7,542 nucleotides of DNA from JBGPFS01 sp041483455 (GCA_041483455.1 JBGPFS010000115.1:1-7542); one strand, 5' to 3'; numbered from the stretch's first letter, positions 1-6,492 are shown. Numbers and translations are program-made. Notes: generated by a model from the sequence alone, not told the origin.

Positions 1-208
1 GACCGGCGATCGCGACGAGCAGGACGCCCCCGCCGAGAAGCGTCGCGAGCCAGCCGGCGAGATAGAGGCCGGGCGCCCGCCGTCCCTCGAGGGAGAACGC
101 GGAGGTGCCGGCGGCCGGCGGCATGGGGGGCGAACCGCCCTCGGGGGGCTCGGCGAACGATCCCGGTTCGGGTCCCGGCGGCGCGACCGGGGGTTCGGCT
201 CCGGTCAA
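1..208 (-). CDS. N-terminal fragment of an unidentified membrane protein (runs off the left edge)
   Basis: This reading frame stays open to the window edge. The proposed start is the TTG at 208-206, which overlaps the TGA of the upstream double zinc ribbon gene as TTGA, a common coupled arrangement. A GGAG lies only 2 nt before it, which is closer than ideal. The first ATG in frame is at 124-122 (codon 29) and is the main alternative. From the TTG, the first ~45 residues are rich in Pro, Gly and Glu and look disordered. They are followed by a hydrophobic stretch at about residues 50-69 (LYLAGWLATLLGGGVLLVAI), which should be the first membrane helix. Only 69 codons are visible, so no family can be named. 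The overlap suggests co-translation with the gene before it. A membrane protein is fairly secure; the exact start is not. Confidence 0.55.
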   Translation of the reverse strand, partial: MTGAEPPVAPPGPEPGSFAEPPEGGSPPMPPAAGTSAFSLEGRRAPGLYLAGWLATLLGGGVLLVAIAG

Positions 209-954
209 CGCTCCGTGAGCGGGTCCGGCGCCCGGCGTGGGGTCGGACGCGGTGCCGGCGCGCGTGGCGCCGTCGAGCGGGGAGACGCGGAGCGCGGGGA
301 CGCGGGACGGGGGCTCGCATCGTCGCGCGTCGTGGTCCGCTCGGGTTCCGCGGCCCTCACGGCGATGGTCGGGGTCCCAGCCAGCGAGCCGGCCGCGACG
401 ACCGGCGGCGGGCTCGACAGGACGGGCACCGACGCCGGGGCGACCCGGGCGGGGGCGGGAGCCGTCGCGACCTCGCGCCGCTCGAAGTCCTTGCCACACC
501 AGGCGCACAGGCTCCAGTCGAGCCCGACCAGGCGGGTGCAGTTCGGGCAGACCCGGTTGAGCCGGGTCCGACAGCTCGGACAGATGAGCCAATCCGCGTG
601 GATGCGACGGGTGCAGCCGGGGCAGTGCTGGACGGATTCGACCTCGTTCAGGAGGGCCTCCTCGGCCAGGCCCCGTTCGGTCGCCTCGCCGATCCGTTCC
701 TGCGGGCGCATGAGCCGATAGAGAAGCACGCCGAAGACGAAGAAGACCGGGGTGAAGACGATGATGAAGCTGGCCGCGAGGTACGGCAGGATCGGGTTGC
801 CCGTCCGGCCCTGCATGTCGCGGAACGCCCAGTAGCTGACCGCCAGCCAGACGATGACGGCGTAGACCGCGATCGCCTTGAAGCCAAGCTGCACGATCGG
901 GGTGTCGATGAACCCGGCGAGTGTGTCGCCGATCGTCTTGAGGATCTGGTCCAT
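205..954 (-). CDS. Membrane-anchored double zinc ribbon protein, 249 aa
   Basis: Two hydrophobic segments, about residues 25-44 and 56-81, should anchor the N-terminus in the membrane. After a short charged helical stretch come two consecutive zinc ribbons of the same spacing: C111/C114 with C125/C128, and C136/C139 with C150/C153. Each is CxxC-x10-CxxC, the layout of DZR-type domains. The last ~85 residues are a low-complexity Pro/Ala/Ser/Arg tail with repeated SPR units, strongly basic towards the end. Such ribbons bind structural zinc and usually mediate protein or nucleic-acid contacts; no catalytic motif is visible. The ATG at 954 is the only start after an in-frame upstream stop. Its best Shine-Dalgarno, GGAGG at 968-972, is 13 nt away, further than usual. 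The stop overlaps the next gene. The domain call is secure; the function is unknown. Confidence 0.85.
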   Translation of the reverse strand: MDQILKTIGDTLAGFIDTPIVQLGFKAIAVYAVIVWLAVSYWAFRDMQGRTGNPILPYLAASFIIVFTPVFFVFGVLLYRLMRPQERIGEATERGLAEEALLNEVESVQHCPGCTRRIHADWLICPSCRTRLNRVCPNCTRLVGLDWSLCAWCGKDFERREVATAPAPARVAPASVPVLSSPPPVVAAGSLAGTPTIAVRAAEPERTTTRDDASPRPASPRSASPRSTAPRAPAPRPTPRRAPDPLTER

Positions 955-967
955 CGGCCGGTGATCG

Positions 968-972
968 CCTCC
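968..972 (-). promoter_or_regulatory. Distant Shine-Dalgarno of the double zinc ribbon gene
   Basis: GGAGG on the minus strand, 13 nt before the ATG at 954. It is the only strong match upstream of this start. In-frame stops and the absence of other start codons nearby leave no better start, so initiation is either at long spacing or helped by RNA structure. Confidence 0.4.
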
Positions 973-1000
973 GTTGGGCGTTCAGGGGGTCGTCGCGGGT

Positions 1001-1026
1001 GGATCGCCGGTCCGGCTCCACGATCC
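1001..1026 (-). repeat. Inverted repeat in the leader of the double zinc ribbon gene
   Basis: Perfect 6-bp arms GGATCG (1001-1006) and CGATCC (1021-1026) enclose a 14-nt GC-rich loop. It lies in the spacer before the double zinc ribbon gene, about 47 nt from its ATG. There is no T-tract, so it is not a classical intrinsic terminator. It may be a leader hairpin or chance; arms of this length are not rare in GC-rich DNA. Confidence 0.3.
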
Positions 1027-1037
1027 GAGGCAGTGTA

Positions 1038-1106
1038 TCAGGGCGCGTCCGCCGCTCCATGGGCGGCGTCATCGGGTGGGGCCGCCGATCCGTCGTCGTC
1101 CGTCAT
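1038..1106 (-). CDS. Possible small ORF, 22 codons
   Basis: This short frame begins with ATG at 1106, 25 nt after the stop of the 312-aa membrane protein, and has a strong GGAGG Shine-Dalgarno 7 nt upstream. It encodes an acidic Ala/Pro/Asp-rich peptide beginning MTDDDGSAAPP and ends in TGA. That peptide resembles the disordered start of a longer protein more than a finished one. It could be a leader peptide, the remnant of a gene ended by a nonsense or frameshift change, or a chance frame. The well-placed ribosome site, which lies in the arm of a hairpin (1112-1127), is the main reason to list it. No family is recognised. Low confidence. Confidence 0.3.
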   Translation of the reverse strand: MTDDDGSAAPPDDAAHGAADAP

Positions 1107-1111
1107 CTGGA

Positions 1112-1127
1112 CGCCTCCGGAGAGGCG
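1112..1127 (-). repeat. UNCG-capped hairpin between the 312-aa gene and the small ORF
   Basis: In the minus-strand transcript, a perfect 6-bp stem CGCCUC/GAGGCG closes on a UCCG loop. With its C-G closing pair this is the cUNCGg class of very stable tetraloops. It starts 4 nt after the TAA of the membrane protein, and its 3' arm contains the GGAGG of the following small ORF. No U-tract follows, so it is better read as a 3'-end stabiliser or a ribosome-site mask than as a classical terminator. Confidence 0.5.
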
Positions 1128-1131
1128 GGCG

Positions 1132-2070
1132 TTACGCGGGGCCGGGATCGCCGTCCCTGACCAGGAGCGCGAGGTGGCTCCAGGCGGCGGTCCGCCAGGC
1201 GGCCGCCAGGCCGACCAGAGCGAGCCCGAACGACCAGGCGACGACGAGCCCGCCCAGGGACCCGAGCGCCGCGACGACCTCCGGACCCGCGTTCCCGCCG
1301 GCGCCGGCCCGGTCGACGAGGAACTCGGCCCAGACCGCCCGCCAGGCGAGCGCGATCGCCGCGACCGCGACCGCGAGCGTGGCCACCGAGACCGCGAACG
1401 TGGCGAGCCACATCGCCAGGACGGCGACCGGGCGGCGGAGCGTCAGCCGGATGGTCCCGCCGAGCGCGGCCGGGACCCCGGCCCCATCGAAGGCCACGAG
1501 CCGGGTGGCCGGTGCCCCGACGAGCTCGCCGAGCTGCCAGCCGACGAGGATCAGCGCCATCGGGCCCGGCGCTCCGAGCACGACCCGGATCGCGAACGGG
1601 ACGCCGAGGTCGCCCGGCAGGATGAGCTCGCGGTAGACCGTCGCGCCGAGGACCGGGACCGCCAGGCCGAGCGCGAGTCCGAGCGGCACGAGCCCGGCCG
1701 CCCGGACCAGCGCGACCCGACGCACGAGGGTCGACCGTCCTGGGACCGATGCCAGGGACCCACACGCCTCCGCGCCGGCCACCTCCATGGCCGCCCCGAC
1801 GACGGTCCCGACGATGACCGCGAAGAGTCCCCCGACCAGCGCGACCCCGATGAGCCGGATGAGGCTCGCCGACGGCCCGGCCGCAGTGACGGCGTCCGCG
1901 CCCGCGAACGTGATCAGCCCGACGATGCTCGGCAGCACGAGGATCGGCAGAGCGAGCGGCACGATCCCGCCGCGAGCGAGGAAGCCGGCGAGCGCGACGG
2001 GCGACCGCCCTGGATCGGCCAGCACGTCCCGGCCCGCGCGCGCGAGGGCCGCGCGGGCGCCGGGGGCCAA
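1132..2070 (-). CDS. Polytopic (six-helix) membrane protein of unknown function, 312 aa
   Basis: Six hydrophobic segments are visible at about residues 35-57, 70-94, 120-145, 163-184, 214-246 and 265-291, separated by short loops with Arg at several ends. The middle of the protein (about 187-214) has an amphipathic loop leading into RLTLRRP. The overall plan recalls the multi-helix membrane domains found in DUF4013-like or GDPD-associated proteins, but no diagnostic motif supports a name. The frame is open upstream inside the UPF0182 gene but has no start codon near the junction until the TTG at 2070-2068, only 5 nt after the UPF0182 TAA. A GTG at 2025-2023 (codon 16) is the alternative. The first ATG is deep in the second helix and cannot be the start. 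No Shine-Dalgarno is seen, so translation is probably coupled to UPF0182, suggesting a functional link. Confidence 0.75.
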   Translation of the reverse strand: MAPGARAALARAGRDVLADPGRSPVALAGFLARGGIVPLALPILVLPSIVGLITFAGADAVTAAGPSASLIRLIGVALVGGLFAVIVGTVVGAAMEVAGAEACGSLASVPGRSTLVRRVALVRAAGLVPLGLALGLAVPVLGATVYRELILPGDLGVPFAIRVVLGAPGPMALILVGWQLGELVGAPATRLVAFDGAGVPAALGGTIRLTLRRPVAVLAMWLATFAVSVATLAVAVAAIALAWRAVWAEFLVDRAGAGGNAGPEVVAALGSLGGLVVAWSFGLALVGLAAAWRTAAWSHLALLVRDGDPGPA

Positions 2071-2075
2071 CGGTG

Positions 2076-5000
2076 TTACGGGGTGGCGCTCGGCGCCGGA
2101 CTCCCCGAGACGAGCGCGTCGAGCTGGGCGAGATCCGCCTGGACCTTGGCGATCTCCGAGCCGTAGGCCGCGAAGTCGCCGGCCCGGAGCGCGGCCTGCG
2201 CCCGCTCGAAGTGGAGGTTCGCGTCGGCGATGAGCGCGGCGACATCGGTCGGGGGCGGCGTGGTCCCGGGACTCGCGCTCGGCCCGGGTGAGGCCGAGGG
2301 GCCGGGGCTGGCCGTCGGGCCGGGCGACGGACTCGGACCGGGCCCGGTGCCGCCGGCCAGCAGCAGCTCGAGCGCGCCCGACAGGGTGTTCGCCCAGACG
2401 ACCCGGTTGGAGGTCGCCACGACGATCCGCTGGAACTCCGGGAAGGCGCTGTTCTGCGACTGGAGGTAGACCGGCTGGAGGTAGATGAGCGAATTCTGGA
2501 TCGGGACCACGATGAGGTTGCCCCGGATGACATGGCTCCCCGATGCATCCCAGAGCGTGGTCTGGGCGCTGATCACCGGGTCGGCATCGATCTTGGCCTG
2601 GATCTGGTTCGGTCCCAGGATCGAGGTGTCCTGCGGGAAGCGGTAGACGCGTACGTTCCCGTAGTCGGCACCGTCGTTCCGAGCGGCGATCCAGGCGATC
2701 ATGTTCGGCCGCTTGGCCGGCACCATCGGCTGGAGGAGCAGGAACTCCGACGAGGGCTCGCCGGGCATCCGCATCACCACGTAGTAGGCCTCGTTGGGCA
2801 ACGACTGCGTGCCGCCCGGATCGGTCGGCACGGTCCACAGGTCCTCGTTGTTGTAGAAGGCGGCCGGGTCGGTCACGTGGTAGCGGGCGAATGTCCTCGC
2901 CTGGATGTTGAAGCGCTCCTCGGGCACCCGGAGGTGCGCCCGCAGGTCGGCCGACATCGAGTCGAGCGGCTTGAACAGGGTCGGGAAGATCGCCTGGTAG
3001 GTCCGGATGATCGGATCGCTCGGATCCGAGACGTAGAAGGTGATCTCGCCCGTGTAGGCGTCCTCGACCACCTTGACGCTGTTCCGGATGTAGTTGAACG
3101 AGTCGCCGGCCAGCCCCGACGTCGCGCTCAGCAGCCCGGTGTCGAACGGCTCGGCGTTCGGGAAGCGGTCGGAGATCGTGTACGCGTCCTGGACGTAGAC
3201 CAGTCGCCCGTCGGCGGTGACGACCAGGTAGGGGTCCTTGTCGAAGCGCAGGAACGGGGCGATCCGGGGCAGCCGGTCCGAGAGGGAGCGGTGCATGAGG
3301 AGCTGGGTGTCGGACGTGATCTGGTCGCTGATCAGGAGGTTCAGGTCCTTGAACCGGAGGGCGAACAGGAGCCGCGACAGGGTCGTGTCGAGCCGGATCC
3401 CGGTCGTGCCGGTCCAGCGCGTGGTCGCGTTGGCGGTCGTCGAGCCGTCGGCCGCCTGGCCGACCGGGTAATCGAACTCGCTCTGGCGAGCGCCGGTGAT
3501 CACCCAGTCGCTGGGCCGCTCACCGAAGTAGATCCGCGGCTCCTTGATCGCCGGAGCCCCGGCGGAGGAGACCGGCGGGAGGTCGCGGATCACGAGCTGG
3601 GGCTGGCCGCCTTCGGTCGCCTCGTTGACCGGGACCATCGCCACGCCGATCCCGTGGGTGAAGGTGATCTTCTGGTTGACCCACGAGTCCGCCTGGGGGT
3701 TCTTCTCCGGGGCGAGCTCGCGCGCCGAGAGCATCACCTGGCGGTCGACCCCCAGCAGGGGGTAGCGGTCCGTATCGACGTCGGTGAAGTCGTAGTACTG
3801 GCGGACCGTCTGGATCTGGTCGAGCGCATCGCGCAGCGGTCGATAGTCCCACAGGCGTGCGTTCTGGAAGGTCCCCTGCTCCTGGGCGACGGTCTGAGCG
3901 GTCAGCGGCTGGGTCCCGTCGTACGAGATGTCCTTCCAGCTGTTCAGGTCGTAGGCGACCCGGGTCATCGCCACGTTGTTCCGGATGTACGGCGCCTCCT
4001 TGCCGAGCTGATCGGGCTCGACCGCGAAGCGCTGGATCGCCGCGGGATAGAGACCGCCCAGGATCAACGAGGCGCTCAGCCAGACGGCGATGGCGGCCCC
4101 GAGCGGCCACATCTGGCGGGTGAACGCACCGCCCACGAGGAACGCCCCGGCGAAGGCGGAGATCGCGGTGAGCGCGTCGTAAGCGAGGAAGCGGGCGTTC
4201 TGGTCCGTGTAGCTGACGCCGGTCGCGATCCCCTGGGTGCTGTAGACGAGGTCGAGCTTGTCGAGCTGGTAGCCCCAGGCCGTCGAGAGGAGATAGAGGC
4301 CCCCGAGAACGGCGAGGTGGACCCGCATCTGGGTCGTGAACGACGCGCTGCCGCGCATCCCGCTGAGCAGGTACCGCGCGCCGGCCACGAGGAGCCCGGC
4401 GATGAGCAGACCGTTGATCGTCCCCTGGACGTACCGCAGGAACGGCAGCTCGAACAGGTAGAAGCCGACGTCCTTACCGAAGATGGGGTCGGTGACAGCA
4501 GCCACACCGGCCGGGCTGAACGGGACCTGGTTCCTCCACAGGAGGATCGTCTCCCAGTTCGAGGCCGCCGCGCCGGCGGTGGCGAGCGCGATGAGGACCG
4601 CCAGAGCCGCGAGCCCCCAGCGGGCCAGCGGCGTGAAGTCGGGCAGATCCCCCATCTCGAAGGCGACCGCGGGCCGGACGGGGGGTCCGTCCGGCCGCCG
4701 GGATGCCCACGGCCCTTCCGGGCCGGGTCGCGGGCCGGCCTCGCTGAGGCGGTCCCACCAGGCCCGGAGCGGCGAGGTCGAGTCGCCATCGGGCGGCGGG
4801 GCGAGGCGGCCGGCGAGCCACAGGTTGGCCAGGAGGAAGACGAGGGCGAGGGCGCCGACGCCGAGGAACAGGGCCGCCTGCGTGCTGACTCGGGTCCAGA
4901 AGACGGCGTCGAAGCCGACGCTCTTGAACCAGATGGCGTCAGTCCAGAACTCGAGGCCGACCGTCGCGAGGCTGAAGACGGCGAGCAGGACGAGCGCGAC

Positions 5001-5369
5001 GATCCCGAGGCCGAGCCCGCGCAGCGAGGGACGGCGACCGCCGTCGTCGGGACCCCCGACCCTGGTCGAGCGAGGCGGTCGACCCCCGGGACCGCCGGGG
5101 CCCCCGGCCCGTCCGGTTCTCCGACGCCGATCGAAGCCGATCGGCTCGTCGCTCGGCCGATCGTCGGGTGTCTCGTCGGAAGCCTGGGGTGGGGGCGCCT
5201 CGTCGGCGGCCTCTTCGTCGGGGGCCGCCGTCCGACCGGTCGAGTCGGCCTCGTCGTCCGGACCGACGCGCCGGGCATCGGTCGGCGCCCGGCCGTCCGG
5301 AGCGCCGAAGCCCGCCTGGGCCTGGCGGCGGCGAAGCTCCTGCATGAATTCGTCGAACAAGTCGCGCAC
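2076..5369 (-). CDS. UPF0182 family membrane protein (COG1615/PF03699), 1097 aa
   Basis: This is a complete member of UPF0182, a family of large membrane proteins of unknown function. Residues 1-115 are a charged, probably disordered cytoplasmic region with an Arg/Gly-rich patch at 81-103. Seven hydrophobic helices follow at about 117-140, 163-188, 250-272, 313-335, 347-365, 395-415 and 421-445. Family hallmarks are DPIFGKDVGFYLFELPFLR near 294-312 and the segment at 441-473, with YPAAIQRF and EAPYIRNN. Residues ~446-1006 form a large domain, extracellular if the N-terminus is inside. A Pro/Ser/Gly linker (1007-1041) then leads to a helical tail (1042-1087) of the kind often ending this family. 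The start is GTG at 5369; an in-frame TAG lies just upstream, and an internal ATG at codon 9 is the only near alternative. No strong Shine-Dalgarno is visible. The family call is secure; the role is unknown. Confidence 0.95.
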   Translation of the reverse strand: MRDLFDEFMQELRRRQAQAGFGAPDGRAPTDARRVGPDDEADSTGRTAAPDEEAADEAPPPQASDETPDDRPSDEPIGFDRRRRTGRAGGPGGPGGRPPRSTRVGGPDDGGRRPSLRGLGLGIVALVLLAVFSLATVGLEFWTDAIWFKSVGFDAVFWTRVSTQAALFLGVGALALVFLLANLWLAGRLAPPPDGDSTSPLRAWWDRLSEAGPRPGPEGPWASRRPDGPPVRPAVAFEMGDLPDFTPLARWGLAALAVLIALATAGAAASNWETILLWRNQVPFSPAGVAAVTDPIFGKDVGFYLFELPFLRYVQGTINGLLIAGLLVAGARYLLSGMRGSASFTTQMRVHLAVLGGLYLLSTAWGYQLDKLDLVYSTQGIATGVSYTDQNARFLAYDALTAISAFAGAFLVGGAFTRQMWPLGAAIAVWLSASLILGGLYPAAIQRFAVEPDQLGKEAPYIRNNVAMTRVAYDLNSWKDISYDGTQPLTAQTVAQEQGTFQNARLWDYRPLRDALDQIQTVRQYYDFTDVDTDRYPLLGVDRQVMLSARELAPEKNPQADSWVNQKITFTHGIGVAMVPVNEATEGGQPQLVIRDLPPVSSAGAPAIKEPRIYFGERPSDWVITGARQSEFDYPVGQAADGSTTANATTRWTGTTGIRLDTTLSRLLFALRFKDLNLLISDQITSDTQLLMHRSLSDRLPRIAPFLRFDKDPYLVVTADGRLVYVQDAYTISDRFPNAEPFDTGLLSATSGLAGDSFNYIRNSVKVVEDAYTGEITFYVSDPSDPIIRTYQAIFPTLFKPLDSMSADLRAHLRVPEERFNIQARTFARYHVTDPAAFYNNEDLWTVPTDPGGTQSLPNEAYYVVMRMPGEPSSEFLLLQPMVPAKRPNMIAWIAARNDGADYGNVRVYRFPQDTSILGPNQIQAKIDADPVISAQTTLWDASGSHVIRGNLIVVPIQNSLIYLQPVYLQSQNSAFPEFQRIVVATSNRVVWANTLSGALELLLAGGTGPGPSPSPGPTASPGPSASPGPSASPGTTPPPTDVAALIADANLHFERAQAALRAGDFAAYGSEIAKVQADLAQLDALVSGSPAPSATP
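2247..2351 (-). repeat. Pro/Ser/Gly linker with repeated GPSASP units in the UPF0182 protein
   Basis: This stretch encodes residues 1007-1041, almost entirely Pro, Ser, Gly, Thr and Ala, with the unit GPSASP occurring twice in tandem and degenerate copies before it. It joins the large domain to the C-terminal helical tail and probably acts as a flexible spacer outside the membrane. The DNA units have drifted in sequence, so this is a protein-level repeat and not a recent tandem duplication. Confidence 0.7.
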
Positions 5370-5372
5370 GAT

Positions 5373-5388
5373 GGGCTGAGTCTAGCCC
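5373..5388 (-). repeat. Small hairpin next to the UPF0182 start codon
   Basis: In the transcript, GGGCU and AGCCC form a perfect 5-bp stem around a 6-nt loop, ending 3 nt before the GTG at 5369. It covers the position where a Shine-Dalgarno would lie, and none is otherwise visible. The stem is short and may be chance. Confidence 0.3.
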
Positions 5389-5419
5389 CCCGGGCCCCGG
5401 AGGACGCAGCGCGATCCGC

Positions 5420-5881
5420 TCACGGGCGAGCCAGGCTCTCGACCGCGCGGCGGAATCCCGCCAGGACCGCCGTCGCGAGCTCGGTCGGCGGGAGTGCCAG
5501 CGCCCGCGCCGGCTCCCACTTGAACGCCGCCCGGATGGCCAGCGGAGTCTGCCACGCCGGTCGACCGTCGTCCGTCGCGACGAACTGGCCGAGCCGGATG
5601 CACAGCCGTCCGTCCTCCTCGAGGATCAGGCCGGACAACGCCCCCGCGAAGGACGGACCGAGCCGGGCGAGCGGCGGATCGGGAGGCGGTCCGGCGGCCG
5701 GGGCCACGTCGCGGAAGGCGACCACGCCCTCGTCGTCGGCGACCCACAGGACCGCGAGCCACCAGCCGTCGTCGAGCGTCGAGGGGCGGGTCATCCCCGC
5801 GCGGAACCGGCGATCGCGGACCGAGACCTCGATCTCAGGCACGAACGACAGGCCGGGCCTGGCGAGGCGAAGAGCGGACAT
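5420..5881 (-). CDS. Hypothetical soluble protein, 153 aa
   Basis: I do not recognise this protein. It has no signal peptide, membrane helix, cysteine pair or catalytic motif that I can identify; its single Cys is at residue 94. It looks globular: probable beta strands near 12-21 and 41-58 (with WWLAVLWV), a Pro-rich loop at 61-70, a further hydrophobic segment at 82-101, and a likely C-terminal helix at 131-150. The ATG at 5881 is fixed as the earliest start by an in-frame TGA immediately before it. No free Shine-Dalgarno is seen; the upstream region is the 3' arm of the nested inverted repeat at 5885-5934. The gene ends 50 nt before the UPF0182 start on the same strand, so co-transcription is likely. 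GC-rich codon use matches its neighbours and supports a real gene. Confidence 0.7.
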   Translation of the reverse strand: MSALRLARPGLSFVPEIEVSVRDRRFRAGMTRPSTLDDGWWLAVLWVADDEGVVAFRDVAPAAGPPPDPPLARLGPSFAGALSGLILEEDGRLCIRLGQFVATDDGRPAWQTPLAIRAAFKWEPARALALPPTELATAVLAGFRRAVESLARP

Positions 5882-5884
5882 TCA

Positions 5885-5934
5885 CCGCGAGGATAGCCGC
5901 GCCAGGCGGTACCGGCGCGGGCGGGTCCTCGCGG
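5885..5934 (-). repeat. Nested inverted repeat filling the spacer before the 153-aa gene
   Basis: Outer arms CCGCGAGGA (5885-5893) and TCCTCGCGG (5926-5934) are perfect 9-bp complements. Inside them CCGCGCC (5897-5903) and GGCGCGG (5914-5920) add a perfect 7-bp stem, with a 3x5-nt internal loop and a 10-nt terminal loop. The structure begins 1 nt after the stop of the zinc-ribbon gene and ends 3 nt before the ATG of the next gene. There is no T-tract. It could stop or pause transcription, mask the ribosome site of the 153-aa gene, or mark an RNA processing point. Confidence 0.65.
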
Positions 5935-5935
5935 G

Positions 5936-6412
5936 TCAGCCGGCTTCGGGTGGCGGGGATCCGGGGGTCTCACCAGCCCTGGCGGCGTCCGCCGCTGGGT
6001 CGGTCGGATCCTCGGCCTTCTCGTCTGCCGCCGCGGCCACGTCGGCATCCTCCGGGGCGGCGGAGACCTCGACGCCCTCCGCGGCGAGCTCCATCTTCAG
6101 CATCTCGCGCCGGACCTCGAGCGGTGGCGGCGAGAGCGAACCAGGAGCCGGCCGCACGACCGTTCCAGCGTCGTCATCCTCATCGCCGCTCAGCCACGAC
6201 AGGATGCGACTGCGCTTGGGCGGCGCGGACCGACCTGTGGCAAGGCGCTGGACATCGAGCGCGGTCACGCCGGGGACCTGCGGCTCGCCCTCGGTGCCGA
6301 GCGTGGCGCCGCACGACGGACAATCGCTCAAGTCGCCGGGCGGGAGCTCGGCCGAGCACCACGGACAGCGGGCGGGTCCTTCGGCGGAGGATGTCTGATC
6401 GAGCTCGGACAT
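5936..6412 (-). CDS. Small zinc-ribbon protein with acidic low-complexity body, 158 aa
   Basis: From the ATG at 6412 the protein begins MSELDQ and carries one zinc ribbon: C16/C19 (CPWC) and C31/C34 (CPSCGATL), eleven residues apart. Ribbons of this form are common at the ends of small bacterial regulators and scaffolding proteins. Beyond it, residues ~40-75 contain a basic patch (PPKRSR) before an acidic run (GDEDDD), followed by a probable helix at ~96-113 and a disordered tail rich in Ala, Glu, Asp and Pro. There is no membrane helix and no catalytic motif. A GTG at 6421, three codons upstream and in frame, is an alternative start; neither start has a strong Shine-Dalgarno. It lies 134 nt after guaA and 54 nt before the 153-aa gene. 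The zinc ribbon is clear; the function is unknown. Confidence 0.8.
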   Translation of the reverse strand: MSELDQTSSAEGPARCPWCSAELPPGDLSDCPSCGATLGTEGEPQVPGVTALDVQRLATGRSAPPKRSRILSWLSGDEDDDAGTVVRPAPGSLSPPPLEVRREMLKMELAAEGVEVSAAPEDADVAAAADEKAEDPTDPAADAARAGETPGSPPPEAG

Positions 6413-6492
6413 GCGCGTCACTCTAGCGCGTCGGGACTCGGCCGGGAGCGCTCGCCAGGCCTCCCCACCGTCTTGGCGGTGCGTCGCCGCGC

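Noticed and set aside
598..2166. Plus-strand open frame of 522 codons
   Set aside because: It spans the double zinc ribbon gene, a spacer and the six-helix gene in antisense, and its translation is repetitive Arg/Asp/Glu/Pro with no domain.
1103..2548. Second minus-strand open frame of 481 codons across the six-helix gene
   Set aside because: Its translation is almost entirely Arg, Gly, Pro, Ala and Ser with no membrane pattern; it is a shadow frame of the two real genes.
2071..2838. Upstream extension of the six-helix membrane protein frame to an ATG at 2838
   Set aside because: This part is the out-of-frame shadow of the UPF0182 C-terminal region. The translation becomes Arg/Pro-rich without helices, whereas the other frame gives conserved UPF0182 sequence. 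The gene is cut back to the TTG at 2070.
4076..5278. Minus-strand open frame of 400 codons inside UPF0182
   Set aside because: It is a shifted frame within the N-terminal half of UPF0182 with Ser/Arg/Pro low complexity; the real frame carries the family hallmarks.
5385..5402. CCGGG/CCCGG inverted repeat in the spacer before UPF0182
   Set aside because: The arms are separated by a single base, too short for an RNA loop, and runs of C and G are common here.
2532..6398. Very long plus-strand open frame (1288 codons) opposite UPF0182, the 153-aa gene and the zinc-ribbon gene
   Set aside because: It crosses three minus-strand genes and their spacers, has a highly charged Arg/Asp/Glu/Gly low-complexity translation and no domain. 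Such antisense frames are expected in GC-rich coding DNA, and the opposite strand encodes recognisable proteins.
6475..6488. GGCG/CGCC mini-hairpin in the guaA downstream spacer
   Set aside because: A 4-bp stem is expected by chance in DNA of this composition.
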